A stretch of DNA of 64,000 bases from Lingula anatina (taxonomy: Eukaryota > Brachiopoda > Lingulata > Lingulida > Lingulidae), in the NCBI RefSeq assembly GCF_001039355.2, contig NW_019775990.1, forward strand, positions 30,052 to 94,051, written 5' to 3'. Positions 23,062 through 36,320 of this stretch are shown in pieces; position 1 is the first letter of the stretch, and every line of letters starts with the position of its first letter. The translations under genes and the position numbers were made by a program. The notes under the pieces are model-generated. The model saw nothing but the letters and a program-made list of their open reading frames with translations. It did no database searches and was not told the DNA's origin.

Positions 23062-25141
23062 GGAGATACATCAATGATGAAAATTTCTTCACATGGCTAG
23101 TTAGTGAAGTGCTTGAAAAAGAAACATTTTATACTAAGAGATTTCTATGCATTACTCTAGTATGCTGTTTCTTAATGAAAAGTTTTTTTTTGTAAATTAC
23201 CTGCTTGATTGCATAGGGATGCTTTTCTAATCATACTTAAGAATAATTTTTAGTTCTAAAATTAATTATTGAGTCTGACCATGTTATGCTTTTGAAGATA
23301 TAAGTTGTGTCTAAAACAGTGTTGTCAGAACCTCTAAAGACAGGGAAATGTCAACTGCGTGGCTAGATAATTGTTAGTCTTATATTATGCGTTAAATGAT
23401 TTCATGAACATTTAATGCATAACTTACAATGATAATAATACTTAACACTATATGTTAGATTTAGGTATATGTCACTGTTGTATAAAATGAAAATAAGAGG
23501 AAGAAAGTGAACTCACACCTTGCATTTCAGGGCAATAACACAATTACATAATAGACACCCAAGGTTTATTTAACATTAAGCTGTCAGCATGGCCAGTACA
23601 CAAACACAGTACATCAGGCTGGGGTTTACAAGTGCACAGCTTTCACTTTGAAATTCTGGTCACTCCAGCATAATTTGGACAGTCTTAGGATAATTGGATA
23701 AGTGATTGGGAAGTTTTCTCCACCTTATTTGCCAAGCTAATCAGAAGGTTTAGGTTTGGTTTGTTTGAACAAGGTGAGAAGCAGAGTTTGTTTGGGTCAA
23801 AGGTTTTTAACGGTTTCTCCATTTAGCACTGATTGTGTAAATAAAGGCTACTAGTAGTCTTCTATGGGGGGTCTATGTTAATGCAATTCTGTGTAATGTG
23901 ATGCAATTTATCAGTCATGTTGAACAATTTAAGCATGTTTATTTGACAAAAGAGGATATCAACATGCATTTTTATTATTTTTCATTTGGATTTTTTTTCT
24001 TTTTCTTTTTCTTTTTTTTTTTTTTGAAGTGGTAGGAGTAATATAATTTGGTCAGGTAAATTAGTTTTACCTTACCCTCCTGAGGACTTATAAGTAAACC
24101 TAGTTTTTGCTAGTGATTAAATCCCTAAAGCAAATACAAATGGTTTGAGGTTTGTTAAGTATGAGTAATGAACATATTAAAGATACAGGTTCAGCATTGT
24201 TTTTATTGATATTTTTTTCTTTTGCAAGCTGTTCTAATATTATTGTCATAAACTATTAGACAAACTTTAATTTTAGGGGCTTGTCCAATCAAGATAACAC
24301 CACTTAACGAGAAAGCTATTCATTTACAGTTGTGACATGTGCTATAATATTGATTGTCAAGCTCAGAAATATTGGCAGTATCAGTCACATGTTTATTTCT
24401 CCATTTATATACAGCTATCCTCCCCCCTATAGCAAGCTGTGTAATGGCTTCGACTGGGCATGTTGTTTCAGGGAAAGACTATTTTTATCCATAGTCCTTG
24501 GCCGAGGGTGATTCATTCCTCTAATACTCTCACTAGTGAGGTTAAAATGAACATAACATTATATGCCCATAGCCAGTGGATGGTGTACTAAACAAAGCGT
24601 GCAATATGGAAGGGAAGTCAATAGAATTAGATACCACTCGGCCAACAGGAAACAAGCTAGTGTCATAACAACTGGGACCTGAGGTGAAAAGGTAAAATGT
24701 TAATGTGTTTGCTGTGTGTATGAATTACAATAGGAGGGAAACACAATGAAATAGCGGGTAAAATGGCCTATAAAGTATAATGAAGAAATTCTTAAATGTG
24801 CTCAGAATACTCTTGTGTGGTCAATAAATGTTTTTTCTGATTTGAGTGGCATTTAATCATTATACAAATTAATTTAAATGGGAGAGTTTATAGCATGAAG
24901 AAGGAAAGAAAGAAAAACGTCAGACAGTTTTTGAAAGACTTGCCTACTGGCACAAAGTACTAGTTATTGACTTTCGTAAATGCTTTTTACCAGTTATGTA
25001 AAAACTGTGTAGTAAATGAATTGTGGCTGAGGTCATAAACTTACTAGTATTGGTCATCAGTATAGTATAGTTCAATCTCCACAGGGAACAATGAATATGG
25101 CACTTTCATCCATAGGAGTTTTCCAAAAGATGAAAAAAAAA

Positions 25142-28100
25142 CAAAAAAAAACAGCTGAATCATTAAATATGTTGTATTCATGTTGAATGTGTTGTATTTG
25201 TTTGCATTTAATACAATCACTTTTGAAATTTTTTCTCACAATTTTTTTTTATCATTGCTGAATATATATATTTTAATATGTCATGACTAAAGTCCAGATG
25301 TTTAACATGTTGAATGAATAATGCTCCTGTTTGTATTGACCAATTTTTGATTATGAGTTATGAGAAATGAATATAAATGGCATAGATTTGTAAACGGACC
25401 CTGGGAATTTAATGTCAGTGTGACAGGTGACCTGTGGTATTGTATTTTCCTTGCCGCCTCTCATTGCTGCTGCCGAGATAGGCTGCTTGCTGCACTACTA
25501 CATACATTCAGTAGAACATTACAAGTCCATAATTTTATTGATTTTTGCTGGCATTCTCCACAGCCAGGCTCTTGTCATTGTATAATGCCATGGAATGCTT
25601 CCATGGATATATTATGTATGTCTTATATGGAATAGCAGCAACCAGGCTGTGGGAGAGAATAGGAGTAGGAATTGTATTTTTACCCACATCCAGATTGGGC
25701 TAGAAGAGATAGCCCGTGGCTGTAGAATTTCAAGGGGATAAAGGCAGTGTATGATAATCCCGTTGGAGATGTGATCATCTATAGTATGGGAAAGTAGCTG
25801 ATGTCTTTGACGTCGCGGAGATGGCGGTATATATGGCTTTGGCATAGGTGTGGCCTCGGTATAAAATAAACCGTTCAGTTAGAAAATGCACTTATCTGGG
25901 TGGTAAGTAGCTTATTGCACTCTTATACAGTATATTATGTGAGAGATTGATGTTTATTGGGAATGATGCACATTGTTTTTCAGTTAAATTGAGGAAAAGA
26001 CACTGAATTATATGGCCAGTCATAACTGGGTTAAATATTGCTTGATAAATATGCTGCAATGTTGAATTATGTAATTAGCCAGTGTAAACTGCTTGAAGAA
26101 ATATTTTTTCACCAGTCAGTTTTAGAGAAGAATTAGATGAAGTTCAATATTTTCAGTCACATGAATGGTAAAGATTGTGACTTTTCAAGATCTGATCAGT
26201 GTATATTTAGAATATGTATGAATGGAGAAGGAATAATATGCTTGGGGTGACCTGGAGTGTGGATAGGCGCTGTTGATTTAAGGGCCGGAGTCTGTTTTTT
26301 CTCAATCTCGTGTAGTTTGTGTTCTTGTATCAACCAACGTGTATCAAAGGAGGAAAAGTCAATACAAGTCTGGTTAATACTAAATGGCAGAGATCTTTGT
26401 CAACACTGTTCATGGATTGGCTATTTTGATAAGGACGCCATGGTAGGCGTTTTTCTACGTAACAAGCAGTAATCGGCCTTATTTAGCATACATGTCAGCA
26501 AGATTTTATATTCTATTGAGGTGCAGACAATAATAAACTTGGTCAGAATCAAGTTTAGACTTATACAGTGATTATTTGCCGGTGTCTAACTGAACCCGAA
26601 GACATACTTAGGAGTGGTAATAGGGCCTATGCAACCCCCGCCATTTTGCTCAGGCCTACCTCCCACCAATTTATGAATGAATCGGGATGTGTATTGAATA
26701 AGGAGGAGGGGGGCACTGAATTGTGGCAGCACAGTAAAATAACACAGTCCCCATTGTAGAAAAAGAATTCACGAACCACAATGGTTCTTGGTTTCAGGTA
26801 AAGGTAGGACTGATTTACAAAATTGTTGAAGAGTTTGATTTAGTGGTTTGCAAACAAATGTAAAAGATGAACTTTTCATTCATGAAGGTGGTGTAGGAAT
26901 TCAAGAAAAACATCTCTTTTGTGGTCAGGTTTTGGTATATATGTCAGACCTTGTTTGAAAGCTGATGAATGAGCACCTAATAGTAAAGATATTTGGTTAA
27001 TAGTAGAGGGCTGTCAGGGATCATATTTAATTTGTAAAATACACCTTGAACATGGAATATCTTTCTTAGGATGGTCTTGTAGATTTTCTGCACCAGTGTC
27101 AGCAAACCACATTACTGGACATATTGGACAAGTAGAAGATGAAGTATTTTAACGCTGATTCTTTTTACAAAAGTGGTGGCACTTTGTGGTTTACAGCAAC
27201 TTCCTAGCCCCTGCTTAAACATATTTTTTAAACCTATCACAGTATATCTTGTAGAGCTGCCAGTGCTTCCCTGTTCAGTGTCCTGTTTTCTATCTCCTCT
27301 CCCAAATTCACTATACCCTTATCCCCATTCCCCACTGATTTAGAAAATATTGTTTAAATTAGAGTTGTAAGGTATTTATAAATTTAATTTCCTATCATGT
27401 CTTATTAAATTGAGTGTGATGGATTTTTCAATATTTAAGTGATAAAGAGAACTGTTAACTGAAAAATAAATTGATCAACATATGAAGTGGGGAAATGTTG
27501 TTCAAGTGAAAAAGTCTTCATAGTGGGATTCAGCATTGATCTGGTGACTTATTTTTTGATACATCAAGTCCATATTTAGATCTCAGAATATCGATTGGAA
27601 TCTATTATCACTGATAAAGCTGAAATATATTTAGGGCGTGATTCATGATAAAGAGTTATGTAGCTTTATATCTCATTTAAATTGCTCAATTTAAACTGAA
27701 TGCGTGAAGAAATTTGTGGGTCTGCTGAATGGGAACTTTTAATTTGATACTGTATTTTTTTTCCTAACTAAAAATGTAATTTTTTAAAAAATCATTTGAA
27801 ACCTTTTGTTTCTAAAAGCAGCCTATTTAAAGAATGGCACATTCACACACAAAAAAAGAAAGTGTTGAGTTTCAAACATGTGTTGTACCCACACTAAAGA
27901 ATATACAGAGAGTGATGTACTTTAATGCTCTTGCGCATATTCATGTGATACTGTGTTATAAACTCAAAATAACCTTAGGCTGTAAAATTGGAAAAAAAAA
28001 CAGAAAAAGAAAGTTCAACTATTGACTACAAATTATCATCAAGAAATTGGACTCTGTCATTCTTTACAATTTTCACAGATTGATATAATGTTTAATAAGA

Positions 28101-29100
28101 TGTTCTTTAATCTAACACCACCTTAGTAAATGGAGCATACCTGCGCAGAGGTGGACTACTGCTAGGCTGGTACCTGGGTCCTAGTAAACTTGTGTCTGAC
28201 AGAATGGCAAGAAACTTCTCCTCATTAATTGTTTACCTATTTTTTACTTAGCTTGTTGCTATCATAGAAGAATTTGAGTAGCTAGATTACGTTCTGTTTG
28301 AAATTTGAAATTGTTCAAAATATTAAATTTCTAATGGGATTTTATGAATGTGGGTGGAACAAAGTATTATGTCAGACTGTTCCCTTTGTTAGGAAGTATT
28401 TGATATGTCTTGTTTGTTCTAAATGTTTCTATTTCAAGACTTATTTTGTTACTTGGAAGTTATGTAAGCATTGTTTTTTTAAAGTGAAAAAAAGCATCAG
28501 GAATAATTTTCTTCTAAGAAGATGACTCATATTTTTTTTTGACTACACATTTCAGTTTTGCTTGTAATTTTCTGACATAAGATGTTATCAGTACCATATT
28601 TCCAATAATTCAAACATTGGTTCATCTGATTGTTTGATTTTTTATAAGTAGCAGTCTAATGAGGTATGTATGAGTAGTATTTCATCATATGTAAAAAAAA
28701 CTTGATTTTATGAACTAGATTCTAGATTGATTTTGGTTTGTGGGGAAAAGGGGGTTTTATATGGCTTAGTTGAAAAACCATGAACCAGGAATTTCTAATA
28801 TTGATCAAGCATCATGGTTTATATATTAATTGTATGCCAAGTTTTAATGTATAAGACAATAGACAAAAGGTACAGTTATCAAGGTGGATCATGTTATCTC
28901 AAGTCTGTTTATTACAAGATGCCTGATTATAGTCAGTTAACCAAGAGGGGGTGGATAGGAAATCATCGTGTCATTTTGCTTGGCCCATTATATTTGTAGG
29001 AAAGGTACAAGCTGTAAGATTGACCTCAAATAATGATTAGCCTCAAATTACTATCTTAGTTAGGACGTACCAAGTACCAATATTAATCCAACTTGACTGG
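25142..29100. other. non-coding interval
   Basis: Unique A+T-rich sequence. Short ORFs (for example near 25360, 26257, 27834, 28298) lack domains and splice context. No RNA gene or repeat family was recognised. Confidence 0.5.
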
Positions 29101-29124
29101 AGACATGACTTGGTTCTAGTTCAC

Positions 29125-29406
29125 CTAGTACATCTATGGGTAGCTCAGTTGATGAGATGTAATTCTGATAGTTTATCAGCTACTGTTACAGGAAGAAAGG
29201 TGCTACTTGGGTCACCACTCCTTGTTATTGAGAACCCTAAATTCCTGACCCGTAGGGAGGATTGTGTGAAACTTGGTGCACTGAACAGCTCGGGCTGATC
29301 ATTCTTAAGAGAATATAGGTTGTAGGTATTTCTGTATTTGCATCTGTGCATGAATACTTCAGTGTGAAAAAACAAAAACAAAACAAAACAAAACAAAAAA
29401 AAAAAC
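29125..29406 (+). mobile_element. SINE-like element with tRNA-type box A and A-rich tail
   Basis: GGGTAGCTCAGTTGATGAG at 29138 resembles a polymerase III box A. The body runs ~230 bp and ends in (CAAAA)n and an A-run at 29369-29406. CACCTA occurs both just upstream (about 29122) and right after the tail, a possible target duplication. A convincing box B is not seen, so this is tentative. Confidence 0.35.
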
Positions 29407-29920
29407 ACCTAAATCCTGGGTAATACATTTTTTCATTTACCTCATTAATTTTCATAAGAAGTTTATGTGGTGATCAATGATAAATCATCTGATTATGATA
29501 AAGTGATAGTAGCATTATTACCACTTATTAAAAATTTACTGTTTCAAATTGTTAATTTTATGCAATTCTTCATATTTGGAAATGAATTCAGTGGTTAATG
29601 GCAGTATTTATATTGATAAGGTCTCTGTTGACCAGATAGAATACTAAGCCTGGTTCTTTAGAAAACAGTTCTTACCATATTGTATTATTTTTACCATATC
29701 CCCGAAAAATGTCAGAAAAGAAAAAATCACCTGCTAATTATCTTTAACACTGGATGAAAAATTTGCTTTATAAGTATGAGTCAAACCAAAAGAGAGTAGC
29801 AGATTCCATGTTAAAAAAGTGAACAGTGGAGAAGAGGTACACATGATCACAGTGACCCACATTGGGCTGATAGAAGTTTGCAGTCATGTTTTAGGCAGAT
29901 GTATCGCTATTTTTTCTTAA

Positions 29921-30310
29921 ATAGGCTATTCACATTAGAATGTTAACCGCAGTCGAGTTTACTCCGATTAAACCGCTGTCAACCAAACCGCGTTCACACT
30001 GACACCGGTAGCGATCAGTAGCGGTAGAATCTCAGCAAGCGTACTTCCTGTCAAGCATGCGCTTTTACTAGAATCTGTGAAACATGGCGGGAGCTCAAAT
30101 GACGATACACTTGTGCGCATGCGCTTCACATGTAGACATCCGGTCTTGACCGCGGTCAGGAGTTTACTCTGATTATACCCACTTCACGATCTGGGTTTAT
30201 TTTGACTGCGGTCAGGGCTACGTCGTTCGTTCACATAAGAAAAGTTAACTGCGATAGGACCGAGGTCAGGCCTTGACCGCGGTTAAAAGTGCTAGTGTGA
30301 ATGTGGTATA
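29921..30310. mobile_element. ~390-bp MITE with ~30-bp inverted termini
   Basis: Left end ATTCACATTAG...GTTAACCGCAGTC and the reverse complement of the right end ATTCACACTAG...TTTAACCGCGGTC form an imperfect ~30-bp terminal inverted repeat. The interior is CpG-rich, unlike its surroundings, with no long ORF, and is itself dotted with near-palindromic GACCGCGGTC motifs. TAA-like flanks would suit PIF/Harbinger, but the family is not certain. Confidence 0.65.
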
Positions 30311-33300
30311 ACTTGTGTTGAAAGCCAGACTTGTGTTTTTTACAGGGAAACTGCTGTTGTAAGCTTGATAAGAAGGATGCACTACTGAGATGGATTGAAA
30401 TTGCATTCAACACTCTTGACCAATTTGCTCCAGACACATTTTTTTTTTTTTTTTGTAAATGAGTATGTGTATTATCTTATGTACCTGGTAAGCTTAGATA
30501 AGATTATATAGCTATTAATTATTAAACATGCAGATGATGAATATCCAGATCTTGAAAATTTACCACTGTTGAGGAAGGCAGGGATATGTTTGTTTGTTTC
30601 AGATCTGTACACATTTTAGTTTTAAATTATGACTTGGTCTGTAATCTAGCCTATCGTTATCAAGGAGATTGAATATTTAAGTAATTATTCTTGGAAACGC
30701 CACTTATTATCAACAGATTTATGACTTATTCGCCTTATGCTGAATTCTACTTAATTATCTAGTTATTCTTACACCTATTTGACAAAAGTTATCCCACTTA
30801 CCCTCCATTCATATGTGTATATATATATATATGTATTTGTTATTTCTGCTATCTCAGACCTCTTCCTAGATCATTAGATAGAGGAACTTAAAACTAAAGG
30901 GATTGATAGAACTAACATCAGGGATATGTATAGCTATAATAGGGCCTTAGATTTTTTTTTTTTTTTTGCAACTGAGGGTTGGGCTGCCCTTGGGGGCGCT
31001 TCTATTTCTTCACATTGTATTTTTTTATTATCTTCTCCTGGACCATTTAATTGAGGAACTTGAAACTTTAGGGATTGAGAGACTTACAATTGGGGATATT
31101 CATGGGGCCTTCACACCTTTACTTACTTTGAATCCTTTTTTAGTCTACAAAATATATGTATTTATAGTGATTTCTCACAGTTTTGTGAAATTCAAGTCTC
31201 TGAAATTAATGTTTAGAAGACATGCTGTGAGTACTTTGAAATATGTAACGCATATGTATTTGTAATCATACATAATACCGCAACTTAATCAACTGTCATT
31301 GTCTCCAATAATGTCATGCATTGAGTATTTCATAGATCCTGATTTGACCAATAGACAAGCAACTCAAAGGAGATCAATTATGTTATCTCAGTCCAAGTGA
31401 TTCTTCCACAGATCGAGCTACACAGAGATCTATATAGAAACCACCACTATATAGGGTAATATAGTCCAGAGATTACTCACAAAGTCCACAGCTAGTGGTG
31501 GTTCCCTAGGGGAATGTAAAGTTATGATGTATGCCTTAAAAGACCAAAATACATAATTGATGAAGTGTGCCAGAAATAATTTGCAGAAGGGATGACAGTG
31601 TTAATATTGGGATTGCATTTTTCTGTGTACATAGCTCCGCTGTGCTTGTATGCCTTGCTGTAATTTTTATATGACTAATTTTGCAGTCATTCTGATTCAG
31701 ATTACATGCACATGGTGAACAAAAAATGTAACCTAGGCTTGAGCTGAATAGTACTATTTTAATTAAACTTGAAAAATGAACTTGTTGCACTATTTTTATT
31801 TAATTTTATTATAATTTGTTAAAAAAGTAACTACAAGTTACCTGTAAGTCAGACCTAGATATTTCTAAAATTTCATCTCAGTACATACAGGCCCTATATA
31901 AGCATATTTCAGTTAGTTCAGTTTCATTCGTTACTATTAGTTTCACTAATGTATGAATTAATGAACGAACCAATACATTCTTGATACCAAGAAGGTCAGT
32001 TTTTGTTACAACTTGCTATACATTAATATGAGAGAGAGAAAGAGAGAGAGAAAAAGAGAGGAGGGTGAGAGGTGATAGCCAGATAGTTTGATGACATAGA
32101 AGACATTTTTTTCAGAAGAAAAAGAAAATCTTCAGTAGCACTGTCACAGAGTGGCTAGAATTGAAACCAGGCCAGCTGGGTTTGATGTTTTTGTGTACTC
32201 GGTTATCAACAGGAAGCACTGGGGACTAGTGGCTCACTACTTGCAATATTCATGTAACCTTACTCTTTGTACAACCACCGCCAAATAGTAGACCTGTCAA
32301 GCCTTCTGTGTGACATTATTAGAGAGTAGGCGTGGGGTGTTCTCACCCCACAAAATTACTGCTGGGTTATGGGATTGTGATGTAATGAAGACCCAATGAA
32401 CTTGTCATATTTTATCAGAACTATCTGAAAAAAGAAAATAAATAAGAAGAAGAAATTGAATGCAATATATTATTGTTCAAGTTGGAACCAATTTTATTTC
32501 AACGTTGTTTCGAGTGAATGGTAAACTCAGCAGAAGTATTGCGTTTTCATAATAACCATTCGGCATAGTGACTAAGCCATTCAATATTACAGACAGCCAG
32601 GATTTAAGTCAGTTTTGTCTTCCTCTTTTGTACTTTTCATTGACTGTCAGAAAAGCCGTGAGGTCTACTGGAGTCCTTACATAAATATGACCAGTCCCCC
32701 TCCATTGGACTTTATCTTTGACTGACAACCCAGTATTGCACCTGCTGAGAAATTAATTTACAGTCAAGGCAAGTGGTCCCAGTTGACCCATTGATTGCAA
32801 TACAGGCAGGCAGAGTCGAGCCTGAGAAGGGTGGGTGGAAATCAACACAGGAAATCAACGCAGTCTGACCTAGTTTTGAACAGCCTGGTGTGCTCTCAGT
32901 CATCAGCAATTGTTATCTCCCCTCTAAAGATAGTTTATACGGCAAGGAATACAAGGACTTGACCCCTCGCTTTGATGAAGAATCGTGCAGTAAGAGGTGG
33001 TGGCAGTGGAGGCCGAGGCAGAGGCTGGGCTGAGTCAGTCAGGAGATCTAGCATGGGTCTGCCTATTATTATATGAATACATTTTCATGCTGTATGCTCT
33101 CTTGTGTTTTGGAATTCAGTGGCTTAAACGTAAGTACATGTGTTATGTATTTAGAGGAGAGCCTAATAACATGTGCCGTACTGTACTATAGTCTGCACAT
33201 CATCTTTAAATTATAACGCAACACATGAATGAATGAATGTATGTATGTATGGTGGCTCAGGGAGTCTAATGGCAACTTGTGAATACTAGTACTGGTAACA

Positions 33301-35987
33301 TGTTTTGCCATGTATAAGGTGCACTGTCTCTTTTAAAGTCCATACTCTTAACGCCAGGGCAGTGAAGCATATCATATTGTTGTGGTGATACATAGTTAAT
33401 GCTGCTATATAACAGGGCAGTGACCTGTGTTTCTGAGGAACATAAAAGATCGCACCATCAATGAATCTTAAAATCTATATAGCTTGCATCAGGAATTTAT
33501 TCTTTGTCACCTAATATGATATGGGTTATATCATATATATATGATTGCCCCCCTTGCAGTTTGTGTATTTTTGTATAGTGAGACATGATATGTGCTGAAA
33601 TTCTGTGTTGCTTTGAACTTAAAAAAGATTAATATGCTTGAGTATCTCCTCTAAGTATAGAGGGAATCAGAAGTTTCTAGATTAATTAAATAGTTTCTTA
33701 AAACTTAAATGCTTATATTGTGTTGGAACATGTAAGCCTGTACCTGTCAATGATTTGGTCTCCAGTTAAGTTTACATTAGAATTAGTAATGTGAATTTAA
33801 TGACAAGGTTGAAACTGCAGCAAATTATTTAAGTTGGGGACTGGATGTCTGTCCTCCATATTTATACTCATCATTCAGGCCTTTTGTACCCCCCCCCTCC
33901 CCCATGCTATTACCATAGAACACATTGTATGCATTACAATGAGCAAATAGAATATATACAGAAGGAGGGGCAGGGAGAGGTCGTAAAAAGAAGGGTATAC
34001 TTAGTGTAGTCTTGATAATTGCTATGATGGTCACATGCTTAAGTAAAGGTGATATTTACCTGTATGTTAACCTGTTATTTTTAACAACACTTCTTGTGGT
34101 AACTGTCTATTTGCAACAACAGTGCACTGTGTTTATCTGCTGTTTATAGTGAAGTGGTCAGTAGATTTACGCAAATATTTATGACCAGGGTTTTTCTCCA
34201 GTGCTTCCAACATTATTGTTACAGGATGCATAGATGTGTTGTTTATTATGTTGTTTACAATAAAATAGCTTCTGACAGTTAAAGAAAGATAATCAATAGT
34301 CAGAAACGTGTACATTATGCAATTTATGCAATCTTGAATGAGTTTCAATCCCATTTCCTTTAAGCGTAGAGTCCCTATATAATTTACACTGAATTCTGCT
34401 TTTAATCTCTCAACATAGGGACTCAAATAACCATCACCCACATGCCTAGCACATTATTCTAACCATCCTATTGAAGAAGCACATGTATTGAATATTTACT
34501 TAGGTTGTGCTGGTTCAGTAGAAAGATGACTTGAAGCTGCAGAGTTATACAGGTGAAGTTGCTTAATATGATACGGAGGTATCCTATAAGTGTCCCAGCA
34601 GTTTCTTTACGAAGATGGAGGTGACAGAAAAGGACTGCAATCTGCCGTGCATGATGGTATTTCTGGTCTTCCCTAAAATGGGTCATTAAATTGTTTTTCG
34701 ATAACAGGCAAAGGAAGTGGCTTCCCTCCTCTCTTCGTATTTTGAACCTTCCAACCCAAGAAATAAAGAAATAAAAAAAAAAAGAAAAGAAAGAAAACCA
34801 GCAACATGATTAAAATTATTGTTCATTCATAACATCTTCAATTTCCTGTCTATCCTCTAAACATAGCTATCTGGTGTTAGTCAGGTGCAACATACATCTT
34901 TAACGTCCTCAAAATAATCAAAACACGGCAATCATCGGATTATATTTATGATGATTGCATCACGAGCATTTCACATTTGATGGCAGGGAGTAAGGAAATG
35001 GGGATGGGTGTCCTGTTTATGTAGCTTAATGGACCTTTCCAGTTATAACAGTCCAGTTGTAAAGCTGTCCAGCATCTTGTGACCAGGTGAGTCTAATAGG
35101 ACTTGACCAGGTGAGGTGTATGTAACTGGATCAGTTGGTTTGGGTCAGTTCCAGGAGTGGTCAAGCTGTCTGGAAGAAATGGACCCAGATGTCAGGAAGC
35201 CTGGCCACTGTCCAAGTTGCTATTAGGTTCATGAGGCGTCTCTGGCCCTAAGGAGTTGGTATTATTAGATGTTCTTTTTTATCTAGGGGGATCATGCACT
35301 TTAATGCACTTGAATACATGCATTCGTGCTTGCGACTAAGGAGGAAAGTAGTGCTAATAATGCATTTGTGCTGAAATATTTCACTAACACGTTTGGGCAC
35401 GCATATACACAAGTGCGGAAGAAAGCGGCCCAAATATGTCTACTACATGATGTTATTTAATTGTGCATCTGTCCTCACCACGGCTGTGTGATACAGTTTT
35501 CCGCGTTAGATTTTATTTAAGCTGTGACCATCCCATGTGACGTCACCAAAGGAATTGAAGATTTTCTTGGAAGTTCCCCTTTTAATGTTTGAACTTTAAC
35601 CATACAGTTCAAGGTTAAGATAACGTATCTTAATAAATGATGGGATTATATATTATGCCAAGTCTATGTTGGAAGTGTCAATATCTGGTGGTTGAAAGAA
35701 CAAATGCCTGCATCTTAGCAAAGGTCATTATTTAAGTCTGTCTAGTCTGGTAGATAATGCATGTACATCATACTTTAAGAGGCAAATTGTATAGTTCATA
35801 ATTTTTGTACCAAAATGTTTGGAAGTTCAATACCATTATGTGGCATTTTTAATGCTTGTTAACAACACTTGCACTGATTTAGTGCTAGGATGAAATACTT
35901 GGAAAGTAGAGGTTTTGTATAGAGGTACATAATGGAAGAAGATTGCAATGAATTTTTTTATTTCCCAAGCAAAGTTTATATATATAT
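30311..35987. other. non-coding interval
   Basis: Apart from the diverged pair at 30848-31118, a (GA)n run at 32032-32062, a short C-run at 33888 and an A/G-rich tract near 34765, no gene or named element is supported. Confidence 0.5.
30848..31118. repeat. two diverged tandem units, period ~185 bp
   Basis: 30848-30950 and 31030-31115 share the order GAGGAACTT, AGGGATTGA, GGGATAT, GGGCCTT in the same orientation with many substitutions. T-runs separate them. Unknown family. Confidence 0.45.
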
Positions 35988-36151
35988 GTATACTATAGTG
36001 ATACAGAAAATGAGATGAGATGTGTATAGTGTTTTGAATGTAAGAAAAGTGAAGTTGACGTAAGGCATTTTGGAAGGGGAAGACACGCAATCAAACACAT
36101 ACATACATACACACACACACACATTCATACACACACACACTTAAAAACCTG
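35988..36151 (+). repeat. overlap copy A at join 36152
   Basis: Near-identical to 36157-36320, including the (CATA)n(CA)n microsatellite and the closing TTAAAAACCTG. The unit lengths of the microsatellite differ slightly. Confidence 0.93.
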
Positions 36152-36152
36152 N
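36152..36152. other. assembly join (single N)
   Basis: Single N between two ~164-bp near-identical segments, so contig ends overlap without being merged. Confidence 0.97.
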
Positions 36153-36156
36153 GTGT

Positions 36157-36320
36157 GTATACTAGAGTGATACAGAAAATGAGATGAGATGTGTATAGTG
36201 TTTTGAATGTAAGAAAAGTGAAGTTGACATAAGGCATTTTGGAAGGGGAAGACACGGAATCAAACACATACATACATACATACACACACACATTCATACA
36301 CACACACACTTAAAAACCTG
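36157..36320 (+). repeat. overlap copy B at join 36152
   Basis: Second version of 35988-36151. Unique sequence follows. Confidence 0.93.

Larger units (their letters stand above)
18380..25141 (+). repeat. haplotype copy 2 of the ~6.5 kb duplicated segment
   Basis: Near-identical to 11881-18376 but with an extra ~476 bp at 19195-19670 and lacking the ~190 bp present at 13886-14075. It continues past the shared part into unique sequence from about 25142. The single-N junction and allele-like divergence favour an uncollapsed second haplotype over a genuine tandem duplication. Confidence 0.93.

Noticed and set aside
30231-30437. Minus-strand ORF over the 29921-30310 element
   Set aside because: Only partly inside the element, no transposase motif. 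A MITE has no coding need.
36091-36309. Minus-strand ORF MCVCMNVCVYV...
   Set aside because: Microsatellite translation crossing the N at 36152.
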